Origin: Legionella drancourtii LLAP12
GTDB lineage: Bacteria; Pseudomonadota; Gammaproteobacteria; Legionellales; Legionellaceae
Direction: 5' to 3'
Length of the DNA: 32,959 nucleotides
Assembly: GCF_000162755.2 (NCBI RefSeq)
Contig: NZ_JH413832.1
Span: 71,697 to 104,655, forward strand
Positions 7,404 to 14,947 of this stretch are shown piece after piece (position 1 is the stretch's first letter; each line of letters begins with the position of its first letter). Both the position numbers and the translations under genes were made by a program. The notes below the pieces were generated by a model. The model saw nothing but the letters and a program-made list of their open reading frames with translations. It made no database searches and was not told the DNA's origin.

Positions 7404-8025
7404 GCTGTCCTCGGTGTTTGAGTTGTATAAGCACTTCTTTTAACTTGTCGATTTGTTTTTCGATGCTGGCATCAAAAACACCATGATTCGTTTTTATCAC
7501 ATAGCCCCCTAAAATAAGTGACTCATCGCTTTTGATTTTTAAACCATTTAAATGAGTTGCATCTAATTGAATGGCGCCATTTTGCAGGGCCGTAATTTCT
7601 TGTGGGTGCAGGCACAGTTCAACATGGTGCTTATTATTTAATTGGCCAAGTACCTGATTAATTTGTTGTCCCAATGCTTGGGTATCTTTTTGTTGCTCAA
7701 TAAAAAATTGTTGGGTGATAAGCAAAACAATATCGGCAATTTCATTGTTTAAGTCGCTACGATTTTGGGCGATGGCTTGAGGAATTGCTGCAAGGCTTGC
7801 CTGCAATTGCTTTTTGAGTTGCTCTAGTTCTTTTTCATTATGGGTACGTTCTTCATTTTTTCCTGCTAAATATCCTTGCTCATAAGCTTCTTTTTTGAGC
7901 TGCTCTATATGTGCTTCATCGACTTGGCGAATTGACTTTTCTGGTTCAGGGGCAAGTTCTACGTTGGGCTGATTTAAAAATACTTCCTCATTACTGATGA
8001 CGGCTTTTTTGTATAATTTAGCCAT
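7387..8025 (-). CDS. fliH: Flagellar assembly protein FliH
   Basis: FliH is the peripheral stalk that holds the FliI ATPase and anchors it to FliN. The 212-residue product has a charged N-terminus, a central coiled coil including the GY(L)AGKNEE segment (EAYEQGYLAGKNEERTHNEK), and a C-terminal FliH/SctL-type domain (IADIVLLITQQFFIEQQK, then LGGYVIKTNHGVFDASIEKQ). Spacing of Gly and Glu in the central helix and the closing V-x-DASI-x-x-Q pattern fit the family. It overlaps the preceding 145-residue gene by 8 bp and fliI by 17 bp. Confidence 0.92.
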   Translation of the reverse strand: MAKLYKKAVISNEEVFLNQPNVELAPEPEKSIRQVDEAHIEQLKKEAYEQGYLAGKNEERTHNEKELEQLKKQLQASLAAIPQAIAQNRSDLNNEIADIVLLITQQFFIEQQKDTQALGQQINQVLGQLNNKHHVELCLHPQEITALQNGAIQLDATHLNGLKIKSDESLILGGYVIKTNHGVFDASIEKQIDKLKEVLIQLKHRGQHASLA

Positions 8026-8455
8026 GTATGGTCTCCAAGTGATCTTGGAAGCTAAGTTGTGCTTGCCATTGTTGAAAAACGAGCGACTTGGTGGCTGGTT
8101 TTAATGCCTTAACTTCGGTTTGCACTAGTTCGTTGATCGGATGTTTTTGGGGACAGGTTGCCAAAAATTGCTGTTCCCAGCTAAATTGTCCTTGTTGGAG
8201 AATAATGGCGATATAAAGAGGGTCTTCTTGATGCAGTTGCTGGCAAGCTTCGGGTAAGGGTATTTCTTGCTGAAGCATCGGTATTTGTGGGGCGGATAGT
8301 TTGCGAAATTTACGCGCATCACGGAGCAATGAATGGCCCTGCAATTTATTAAATTGCGCATTTTGTTTTGCGGTGAGCTGTTTAAGTACCCACTGTTGAT
8401 CTGTATGTGGGAGCTTGGCAAGATTTAATAAGATTTGTTTCAATTCATTATTCAT
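8018..8455 (-). CDS. Short protein in the fliG position, not recognisably FliG
   Basis: The gene lies exactly between fliF and fliH, where fliG normally sits, and overlaps both neighbours by 8 bp. The product is only 145 residues, against about 330 for FliG. I see none of the FliG hallmarks: no EHPQxxALIL middle motif, and no C-terminal torque helix with its alternating charged residues. It is a soluble, glutamine-rich, helical protein with an LLRDARKFRKL segment near residues 43-53. It could be a degenerate FliG remnant, an analogue of injectisome SctK (also a small protein linking the inner ring to the C-ring), or an unrelated adaptor. The function is not established. Confidence 0.6.
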   Translation of the reverse strand: MNNELKQILLNLAKLPHTDQQWVLKQLTAKQNAQFNKLQGHSLLRDARKFRKLSAPQIPMLQQEIPLPEACQQLHQEDPLYIAIILQQGQFSWEQQFLATCPQKHPINELVQTEVKALKPATKSLVFQQWQAQLSFQDHLETIHG

Positions 8456-9800
8456 GATGATTTAACCATTGTGTTAATTCGAGCAAAAGCTGTTGGCGTT
8501 TTTTTTGGCGGATGCTCCGGAGCACTAGAGCGCCCGAACTACTAAGGGCGATGAAAAAGAGTAAAGCAAGTATTGCCTGCCATTGTTTATCCTTATCCCA
8601 ATATGTGTGCATGGTTTCCCAAAAACTAATCGTCATGGCCGTTTGCGGTGTTGCATTCAAGATAGGCGAGGGGCGTTTTGTCGAGAACACGGGTTGTGCA
8701 ATTAGGGCTTCAACACTAATTACATCCCCACGTTTCTCATTAAAACCAACGGTATTTTTAATTAATCGTTGTACTTGAGCAATGGTTTTGGCATCGGTAT
8801 ATTGGGGTATGACAACACTAATCGACAAGCGCTCAATTGTACCGCTGGCACGCTTGAATAATTCTTTTTCACTGCCAAATTCATAGGTTTTTTCCAGCGT
8901 TAAATCCTGATTGCCTTTTTGTTTTCCTTTTTTATCGACCGTGGAATGTTTAATTTCTTTTTCGTGAGTAATTTGTCCTTTGGTTTGTGGTTTAATTAAT
9001 TCACGTTGCAGTTCATCGTAATTAATTTCGGCATTGATTTTTACCATGACCTGGTTTTTCGCAAAGATTTTGTGGAGCATTTGCGTTACTTTATCATTCA
9101 GATAGTGTTCTATATTTTTTTTACTGGCAAAATGAGTAGAAGAAAGGTCTTCTTCTGTCTGTGACAGTGTATTGCCATTTTGATCCACCACGACTACATT
9201 TTTTAAGCTCAAATGGGCGACACTGGCCGCGACCAATTGTTGGATACTGCGTACCTGTTGGTTCGTTAGCGCTTGTTTTAAATGTAAGGTTATTGCCGCT
9301 TTAGGTTGGTTCTCTTCGTGATCAAATAAATGAGTTTCAGGAATAACCAAATGCACCCGTGCTTGGCGTATTTCATCAAAACTGGATATAGTGCGTTCGA
9401 GCTCACCTTGTAATGCCCGTTGGTAATTAATTTTTTGTGAAAAATCCGTCATGCCAAAATCATTTTTATCAAACAATTCAAAGCCAACATTGCCGGCTAA
9501 TTGCAAGCCGGAGCCCATGATCTTGAGCCGGGTTTTGGCGACTAAATCTTTATCAATTAAAATATCTTGGCCGCCATGGCGTACTTGATAAGAAATATTC
9601 TCTTGTTCTAGCTGGCTTAAAACTTTATTGGCATCTTGCTCGTCTAAATGACTAAACAAGGTGGCATAAGAAGGCGATAACGCCCACCAGCTAAGCGCGA
9701 TGGTAGCCATAAAAATTAAGGCAAAAGATAGAGTTAAACTTAATTTGCGTTTTAATTCTAAGTGATTAAACCAGTGCAAGGCAGTTTGTAAATAATTCAC
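8448..9800 (-). CDS. fliF: MS-ring protein FliF with shortened cytoplasmic tail
   Basis: FliF forms the inner-membrane MS ring that houses the export gate. The 450-residue product has a first membrane helix at about 20-42, the conserved ring-building region (YATLFSHLDEQDANKVLSQL, GNVGFELFDKNDFGMTDFSQ, then INYQRALQGELERTI) and the RVHLVIPE motif, a variable beta-collar region, and a second membrane helix at about 408-427. Only about 23 residues (RSIRQKKRQQ and a short LLLELTQWLNHH helix) follow it. Typical FliF is about 550 residues with a longer cytoplasmic tail whose end binds FliG. The short tail fits with the lack of a recognisable FliG next door. The gene starts one base after fliE. Confidence 0.94.
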   Translation of the reverse strand: MNYLQTALHWFNHLELKRKLSLTLSFALIFMATIALSWWALSPSYATLFSHLDEQDANKVLSQLEQENISYQVRHGGQDILIDKDLVAKTRLKIMGSGLQLAGNVGFELFDKNDFGMTDFSQKINYQRALQGELERTISSFDEIRQARVHLVIPETHLFDHEENQPKAAITLHLKQALTNQQVRSIQQLVAASVAHLSLKNVVVVDQNGNTLSQTEEDLSSTHFASKKNIEHYLNDKVTQMLHKIFAKNQVMVKINAEINYDELQRELIKPQTKGQITHEKEIKHSTVDKKGKQKGNQDLTLEKTYEFGSEKELFKRASGTIERLSISVVIPQYTDAKTIAQVQRLIKNTVGFNEKRGDVISVEALIAQPVFSTKRPSPILNATPQTAMTISFWETMHTYWDKDKQWQAILALLFFIALSSSGALVLRSIRQKKRQQLLLELTQWLNHHE

Positions 9801-9801
9801 G

Positions 9802-10095
9802 TTAAATTTGCTCTCTTAATAAATCTTGATAAGCACTCATCAAGCGGTTACGAATTTGTTCCAAATATTGAAACGAGAGTTTGGCCTGTTCCAGGGTTAA
9901 CATGGTTTGGTGTAAATTCTCTGTATGTCCACCGGCTAACTCATTTAACGCCTGATCGGCCGTATTAAGTTGCTCGTTGGTGTTGCCTAGTTTTTCCGCG
10001 ACCCAAGTCGAAAACTGAATTTCTGGTTCTTTGCTGGTTTCCACACTGTGGACATTCGGTTTAAGAAATATATTATCAAGCGCATCAATTCTCAT
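9802..10095 (-). CDS. fliE: Basal-body protein FliE
   Basis: FliE joins the MS ring to the rod and is an early export substrate. The 97-residue protein has the family's conserved C-terminal half (LHQTMLTLEQAKLSFQYLEQ followed by IRNRLMSAYQDLLREQI), closely matching the canonical LEKASLSFQ...VRNKLVxAYxEIM pattern. The N-terminus is short and variable, as usual. It overlaps flgC by 4 bp and is separated from fliF by one base. The flgB-flgC-fliE-fliF order is widely conserved and supports a genuine basal-body operon. Confidence 0.96.
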   Translation of the reverse strand: MRIDALDNIFLKPNVHSVETSKEPEIQFSTWVAEKLGNTNEQLNTADQALNELAGGHTENLHQTMLTLEQAKLSFQYLEQIRNRLMSAYQDLLREQI

Positions 10096-10514
10096 CGCTC
10101 ATCTCCTATGCTTAAGGCTTGTAAATACAGACTGTGTGCACTGTTTATTATTTTAATATTGGCTTCATAAGCACGTGATGCACGCAGAAGGGTAGTCATT
10201 TCATCAATGGTACTTACGCCGGGGTAATTCACATAACCTTGTTTGTCGGCTGCGGGGTGTCCGGGCTGGTACACTTTGCTGGGCGGAAGATTTTCAGGAA
10301 CCACCTCAACTGAATCAATGCCCATTTCCTGGGGCTTATCAACCAGTTCAGCAAATGATTTGGCTGTGGTTACTACTTGGCTTGCTTGAAAGAGCGAGCC
10401 GTCAGCCTTTTGTAATGAGTGTTGGTTGGCAATGTTGTTGGCAACTACATCAACACGTAATTTTTCTGCATTCATACCTTGGCTGGCAATGGCGTAAATT
10501 TGAGCGTAATTCAT
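10092..10514 (-). CDS. flgC: Proximal rod protein FlgC
   Basis: FlgC is one of the proximal rod subunits. The 140-residue product begins with the rod signature (IYAIASQGMNAEKLRVDVVA, then NNIANQHSLQKADGS) and ends with the matching C-terminal helix (TTLLRASRAYEANIKIINSA). It also carries the FlgC-type central part VEVVPENLPPSKVYQPGHPA followed by an aromatic GYVNYPGV turn. Size and motifs are typical. It overlaps flgB by one base (TAATG) and fliE by 4 bp. Confidence 0.97.
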   Translation of the reverse strand: MNYAQIYAIASQGMNAEKLRVDVVANNIANQHSLQKADGSLFQASQVVTTAKSFAELVDKPQEMGIDSVEVVPENLPPSKVYQPGHPAADKQGYVNYPGVSTIDEMTTLLRASRAYEANIKIINSAHSLYLQALSIGDER

Positions 10515-10855
10515 TATTGATTATTCCCTTGTAATGCGAGTTTCATGATGGCTAATTTTTGATTTAATCCTTTTACAAGCGCGCGGTAGTGGGTCATATT
10601 TTGCACGTTTAAGGTCATTTGCTCATCAATAGTCGATTGATGATCGCTTAGCTGGTAGTGGGGGGGAATGATCGCTAAATCACTTGCTTCGCTGCTTAAA
10701 TGATTTTCATTTAATTGCTGCTCAAAATTAACTTCCAGCGTTTGATAGCCTGGGGTATTGATATTGGCAACATTATTGGCAATTGCGGTTTGACGCATTA
10801 AGGTTGCATCTAAAGCCAGGCTGATTAATTGTATGGTTGCATCTGAGTTCATCAT
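10514..10855 (-). CDS. flgB: Proximal rod protein FlgB
   Basis: FlgB is a proximal rod subunit. The 113-residue product has the rod-family N-terminal motif (LMRQTAIANNVANINTPGYQ) and the short FlgB-type C-terminal helix (LNVQNMTHYRALVKGLNQKL). Length is slightly below the E. coli protein (138). Two adjacent ATG codons could start it (10855 or 10852); both are compatible with the 6-9-base gap after flgI. The gene sits after flgI rather than at the head of a flgBCDEF operon as in enterobacteria. Confidence 0.96.
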   Translation of the reverse strand: MMNSDATIQLISLALDATLMRQTAIANNVANINTPGYQTLEVNFEQQLNENHLSSEASDLAIIPPHYQLSDHQSTIDEQMTLNVQNMTHYRALVKGLNQKLAIMKLALQGNNQ

Positions 10856-10861
10856 AGTTCC

Positions 10862-11974
10862 TTATTGAATAACTAATTCAGCATGTAATGCACCAGCTCG
10901 TTTTAAGCTTTCCAAAATCGCAATAATGTCGCGTGTTGACGTTTGTACTTTGGTTAACGCGCTGATGAGATCGGCCACCGTGGCCCCTTGTTTTAATTTC
11001 ACCGTATTGGCCGTATGCTCACTGACATTAATATTGGTGGACGGCGTAATGGTGGTGCGCACCTGCCTTCCCATGTTTTGGATTAAGGTCGGTTGCGATA
11101 CCTGGTAATCGGTGGAAATGGAGACTTGTAAATTGCCATGGGAAATAGTTACCGCGTCAATGCGTACATCGGCACCGGCAACAACTACACCGGTGCGTTC
11201 ATTAACGACTACTGTTGGTAGATTGTCCGGTGTAATCACCACATTTTCGAGTTGGCTAACAAAACGAATAAAGTGTTTTCTTGCCGGGAGTGGTGGGTGG
11301 ATTTCAATATCCTGCGCAGAACGCGCCAGGGCGGTATTCTCGCCAAATTGTTTATTAATCGCCGCTTCAATGGTATCTGCCGTGGTAAAATCCGGGTGGT
11401 TTAGAATGAGGTGAATCCCGCCTGTTTTATCGATCATATCATTGTAAAGCGTTTTTTCTATGATGGCGCCACCAGGTATTAAACCGGTGGTGGGATGATT
11501 TTTTTGAATCACATTGCCATAAAGATCGTATTTAAAGCCACCAATAGAAATCGGGCCTTGGGCCAAGGCATAGACTTGATTGTCCGTTCCTTTGAGCGGG
11601 GTGACCAGTAAGGTGCCGCCTAATAAACTTTTCGCATCTCCTAAAGAGGCAACGTTAATATCTATTTTATCGCCTTGATGAGCAAAAGAAGGGAGGTTCG
11701 TGGTGATGATCACCGTTGCCGTATTGCGACTATTTATTTCATTCGGGCTAAGTGTGACCCCAAAAGTTTGTAATAAGTTAGAAATAGCCTGGGTGGTATC
11801 TTTGTTGCGCCGGGAATCGCCCGAGCCTGCTAAACCAATCACCAAGCCATAACCGGTCAGCGGGTTTTCTTGCAGACCAGATAAGCGCGCGATTGATTTT
11901 AAACGTACGGCCGCATTGCTTGGTTGCCAGCCTATTTGGGCGATAAGTAGGATAAAAAAGAGTATTTTCTTCAT
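10862..11974 (-). CDS. flgI: P-ring protein FlgI
   Basis: FlgI forms the peptidoglycan-level bushing around the rod and is secreted to the periplasm by Sec. The 370-residue product has a signal peptide (ILFFILLIAQIGWQPSNA) and the highly conserved FlgI core: RLKSIARLSGLQENPLTGYG, LVIGLAGSGD and later VVVNERTGVVVAGADVRI. The closing ATVADLISALTKVQTSTRDI segment is also typical. No truncation is seen. Retention of P and L rings indicates a rod that crosses the whole envelope, unlike injectisomes, which use a secretin. Confidence 0.97.
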   Translation of the reverse strand: MKKILFFILLIAQIGWQPSNAAVRLKSIARLSGLQENPLTGYGLVIGLAGSGDSRRNKDTTQAISNLLQTFGVTLSPNEINSRNTATVIITTNLPSFAHQGDKIDINVASLGDAKSLLGGTLLVTPLKGTDNQVYALAQGPISIGGFKYDLYGNVIQKNHPTTGLIPGGAIIEKTLYNDMIDKTGGIHLILNHPDFTTADTIEAAINKQFGENTALARSAQDIEIHPPLPARKHFIRFVSQLENVVITPDNLPTVVVNERTGVVVAGADVRIDAVTISHGNLQVSISTDYQVSQPTLIQNMGRQVRTTITPSTNINVSEHTANTVKLKQGATVADLISALTKVQTSTRDIIAILESLKRAGALHAELVIQ

Positions 11975-12579
11975 TACACTAATCCTATAAACGACAGGAT
12001 TTTGTAAATGTAATTACGATCTTGGGAGTTCGAGACAGAACCGGCACCTGTATAGGTAATATGTGCTTGTGCCAGGCGTGTCGATAAGATGGTATTTTGT
12101 GGACTAATGTCTTCAGGTCGAACCACGCCACTTAGCAAAATTCTTTGTTGTTCACCATTAATGGTAATCATCTGCAATCCTTCAACGAGGTAGGTATTAT
12201 TGGGAAATACTTCTTTAATGCGCACCGTTAATGCAGCTTTGATTTTGCCATTACGCCCAGTTTTGGCGGCGGTACTTCCTTTGCCTTCTAAACCAAATTC
12301 CACCTTATGGTTATCGCGGTTGTAGCCAGCTTCTAAGACTGTTTTTATCTCTTTATGCGAGGAAAGATCAGCACTGGTTTGGGCATTGGATGTTTCAAGG
12401 ACAATAACGGTGAGTACGTCCCCAGGCAAAGTTGCTTTGCGATCGGCAATTAAGGGGCGATAAATGTCTTCATCAAATAGGTTGACTGCCCAGGTTGTTG
12501 GCGATGCTGTGATAATAAGCAAGAGGCCTATTATTAATGTTGTCGGATGTGGTTGACCATATGCAAAAAATCTTTTCAT
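11974..12579 (-). CDS. flgH: L-ring protein FlgH, without a lipobox
   Basis: FlgH forms the outer-membrane bushing around the rod. The 201-residue product has the family core: LPGDVLTVIVLETSNAQTSA near residues 52-71, an LTVRIKEVFPNNTYLVEGLQ segment, and GVVRPEDISPQNTILSTRLA near 150-170. FlgH is normally a lipoprotein with a Cys in an LxxC lipobox. This protein has a hydrophobic leader (LIIGLLLIITASPTTWA) but no cysteine anywhere, so it cannot be lipidated in the usual way and probably uses signal peptidase I. It overlaps flgA by 4 bp and flgI by 1 bp. Confidence 0.94.
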   Translation of the reverse strand: MKRFFAYGQPHPTTLIIGLLLIITASPTTWAVNLFDEDIYRPLIADRKATLPGDVLTVIVLETSNAQTSADLSSHKEIKTVLEAGYNRDNHKVEFGLEGKGSTAAKTGRNGKIKAALTVRIKEVFPNNTYLVEGLQMITINGEQQRILLSGVVRPEDISPQNTILSTRLAQAHITYTGAGSVSNSQDRNYIYKILSFIGLV

Positions 12580-13472
12580 TCTACAATCTCCGCTTGATTT
12601 TTGCCGGTCACTGTGGCGACAAAATATTTATTGGTTTGCGGATTTTGCATCCGAACGGCCTGGCCTAGATAAGCATCACTTTGTGCTAAGGCTTCCATCA
12701 TTATGGAAATTCCATGTTGTCGTACATTCACGTTTACTTTGTGTCCTTGCATTACCTCAGGTGTAGTACGCACATCGTCATGAGTTAGAATCTGATTTTT
12801 ATTTATTGAGCGTGTGAGCCAAACTCTTTGGGGGAATTGGGTTAATGGAGGATTTTTTAAGCCGGCAATATTGCGTCGTTGCAACGCTATGTCCTCGGAA
12901 TGAAGCAGTGTATGCTGTTTTATTTTATGTTGCGCCACGAATACAGCCTGATAGGCTTTTACGGCAAACCACACAGGAATCGAGCGTTTTTTAGAGTTTA
13001 AATGAAGGCATACACGTTTTGCTATGGGGTATTTCTTTGGCACTTGCACGCTAAAATCAGTTAAGGGAATATCACTGTCTTTTAACAAGGTTTTACTGTT
13101 TAAGAGCACCTGACTGTAGGCTTGACTTTTAAGTTGCTGAGCTAAAGCCTGGCGGGCTTTATTTAAAAGATCCTGAGCCTTAGTACGGACTATGATGCGG
13201 ATAATGGCTGTATTTTTTCCTTTCCATTGGTAGCTAAATACGCCTACTTTATTTTGTAGCCAGGTAATGATTTGTTTTTTGTTGAGGCGAGCGCCGTCTC
13301 GTGGTTGGCTATCCAATATGATTTTGCTCCAATGATGTGGATCTGGAGTAATCAGCAGTAAATCGCCAACACGCTTAGCCTGCGGTGTAATATGCGCCTG
13401 GAAACGCAGTACCGTTTCTGCCTGCGCTGGGAATATGGCCAATAAAAAAACTAAATTAATCGCGAATTTCAT
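12576..13472 (-). CDS. flgA: P-ring assembly chaperone FlgA
   Basis: FlgA is the periplasmic chaperone that helps FlgI assemble into the P ring. The 298-residue product has a signal peptide (FAINLVFLLAIFPAQAE), a variable N-terminal domain and a C-terminal SAF-type domain. In the latter, VAQHKIKQHTLLHSEDIALQ, LTRSINKNQILTHDDVRTTP and VMQGHKVNVNVRQHGISI follow the family pattern. It is longer than E. coli FlgA (219), with extra N-terminal sequence. It overlaps flgG by 17 bp and flgH by 4 bp. Confidence 0.92.
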   Translation of the reverse strand: MKFAINLVFLLAIFPAQAETVLRFQAHITPQAKRVGDLLLITPDPHHWSKIILDSQPRDGARLNKKQIITWLQNKVGVFSYQWKGKNTAIIRIIVRTKAQDLLNKARQALAQQLKSQAYSQVLLNSKTLLKDSDIPLTDFSVQVPKKYPIAKRVCLHLNSKKRSIPVWFAVKAYQAVFVAQHKIKQHTLLHSEDIALQRRNIAGLKNPPLTQFPQRVWLTRSINKNQILTHDDVRTTPEVMQGHKVNVNVRQHGISIMMEALAQSDAYLGQAVRMQNPQTNKYFVATVTGKNQAEIVE

Positions 13473-14232
13473 TAGTCAATTTTTCCAGTTCATCCGCAAT
13501 TTGTACGGCTTTGGCATTGAGTTGGTAAACCCGTTGCGCCATAGTAAGTTGCATGAGCGAACTCACCATATCCACATTTGAGCCCTCTACTTGATATTGT
13601 GCCAAGGTGCCTAAACCACTACTGCCGGGATTGTCTATGAGTGGTTCGCTGGATTCATCGGTTAAGGTATAGGTTCCAGAACCTACCGGATTTAAGGTTT
13701 CGGGGTTAATAAATTTAGCTAATTGAATGGTCCCTAAAAGTTGCGGTTCAGGCTCATCAACCAGCGTTACCTCAACATTGCCATTGGTGTGAATGGTTAG
13801 TTGGGTGAAATCTTCGGGAATCTGAATATTATCTGCCAGTCTTAATCCTTCTTGCGTGGCAAGGTAATGATCGGCATCAACACTCAAGGCTGAGTTACGC
13901 GTATAAGCAATGCTGCCATCGGTATTAATTACCTGATAAAAACCTGAGCCATTGATGGCTACATCATTCCAGTTATTACTTGCTTTGAGTGGCCCATCAG
14001 TAAAGTCTTTACTCGATTTATAGAGCGCTGTGCCTAGTCCTAATTTGGCACTAGGCTGGTTATTAAATAAGGACTCTTCACCGTGAATGTTTTGATAAAG
14101 CACATCTTCAAACGTTAGCTTAGTGGCCTTGTAATTGGCGGTATTTAAATTGGCAAGGTCATTGGCAATGCGGTCAATGTGATATTCTTCTGCTTTAAGA
14201 CCACTGGCCGCAATAGCAAGTGCATTAGACAT
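13456..14232 (-). CDS. flgG: Distal rod protein FlgG
   Basis: FlgG builds the distal rod that passes through the P and L rings. The 258-residue product has the FlgG N-terminus (ALAIAASGLKAEEYHIDRIA, NDLANLNTANYKATKLTFED, then VLYQNI), the FYQVINTDGSIAYTRNSALS strand region, and a C-terminal VDMVSSLMQLTMAQRVYQLN helix. Length is as expected (E. coli 260). It follows flgF with an 8-bp overlap. The FEDVLYQ motif after the N-terminal helix separates it from flgF and flgE. Confidence 0.95.
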   Translation of the reverse strand: MSNALAIAASGLKAEEYHIDRIANDLANLNTANYKATKLTFEDVLYQNIHGEESLFNNQPSAKLGLGTALYKSSKDFTDGPLKASNNWNDVAINGSGFYQVINTDGSIAYTRNSALSVDADHYLATQEGLRLADNIQIPEDFTQLTIHTNGNVEVTLVDEPEPQLLGTIQLAKFINPETLNPVGSGTYTLTDESSEPLIDNPGSSGLGTLAQYQVEGSNVDMVSSLMQLTMAQRVYQLNAKAVQIADELEKLTNEIRD

Positions 14233-14938
14233 TTCCTTCTCCTAACTGATTAATGGCAGTGGCTAATAAATTATCTGCGGTACGCATGATTCGTTGATTG
14301 GCTTCAAAATGGCGTGAGGTTTTGACCATATCCATCATTTCATCGATGGATTTCACATTGGATTGCTCAATAAATCCTTGATGTACTTGCGTGTTTGCGC
14401 CAACAGGAATGGGGGAGTCATCACATTGATAGAGGCCATTGCCGCTGTAACGCAACAATTGCGGCTGTTTAAATTGTACAATGTTTAATTGATCGACTTT
14501 ATGGTGGTCAATAAATAGCGCACCTTGGGCATCGACTGTAAACGCGTGATCATCTACTTTAATCACCCCACCTTTTCCCAAAACGGTTTCTCCCGTTGCC
14601 GTTGTTAATTCGCCTTGATTATTTACTTGAAAATCACCACGTCGCGTATAAAAAATGCCTTGCTCGCCTTGTACTTGAAAATACCCCTCACCACATAAGG
14701 CAAGATCGGTGGGATTTTTAGTTTGATTTATGAGTCCTTGCGCTTTTAAATGCGATTGCTCTAGTTGTTGGGCAACCTGATTCACATTCGCTTGCAAATG
14801 CATATCAAAGCCGGCGTTTTCAATTAATTGTCGTTTAAAGCCAGGGGTGTTCATGTTGCTGATATTTTGACTGATGGATTGCAATTTTAATTGATCATAA
14901 TCCATGGCCAGTTGCGTTGCAGTAATTGCATCAAACAT
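14225..14938 (-). CDS. flgF: Proximal rod protein FlgF
   Basis: FlgF is a rod protein closely related to FlgG. The 237-residue product has the rod N-terminus (LKLQSISQNISNMNTPGFKR), the GEGYFQVQGEQGIFYTRRGD core, and a C-terminal IDEMMDMVKTSRHFEANQRI helix. Its position directly before flgG and its slightly shorter size support FlgF over FlgG. It begins 9 bases after the flhA stop, the largest gap in the operon, and overlaps flgG by 8 bp. Confidence 0.92.
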   Translation of the reverse strand: MFDAITATQLAMDYDQLKLQSISQNISNMNTPGFKRQLIENAGFDMHLQANVNQVAQQLEQSHLKAQGLINQTKNPTDLALCGEGYFQVQGEQGIFYTRRGDFQVNNQGELTTATGETVLGKGGVIKVDDHAFTVDAQGALFIDHHKVDQLNIVQFKQPQLLRYSGNGLYQCDDSPIPVGANTQVHQGFIEQSNVKSIDEMMDMVKTSRHFEANQRIMRTADNLLATAINQLGEGNV

Positions 14939-14947
14939 ACGATTTCC

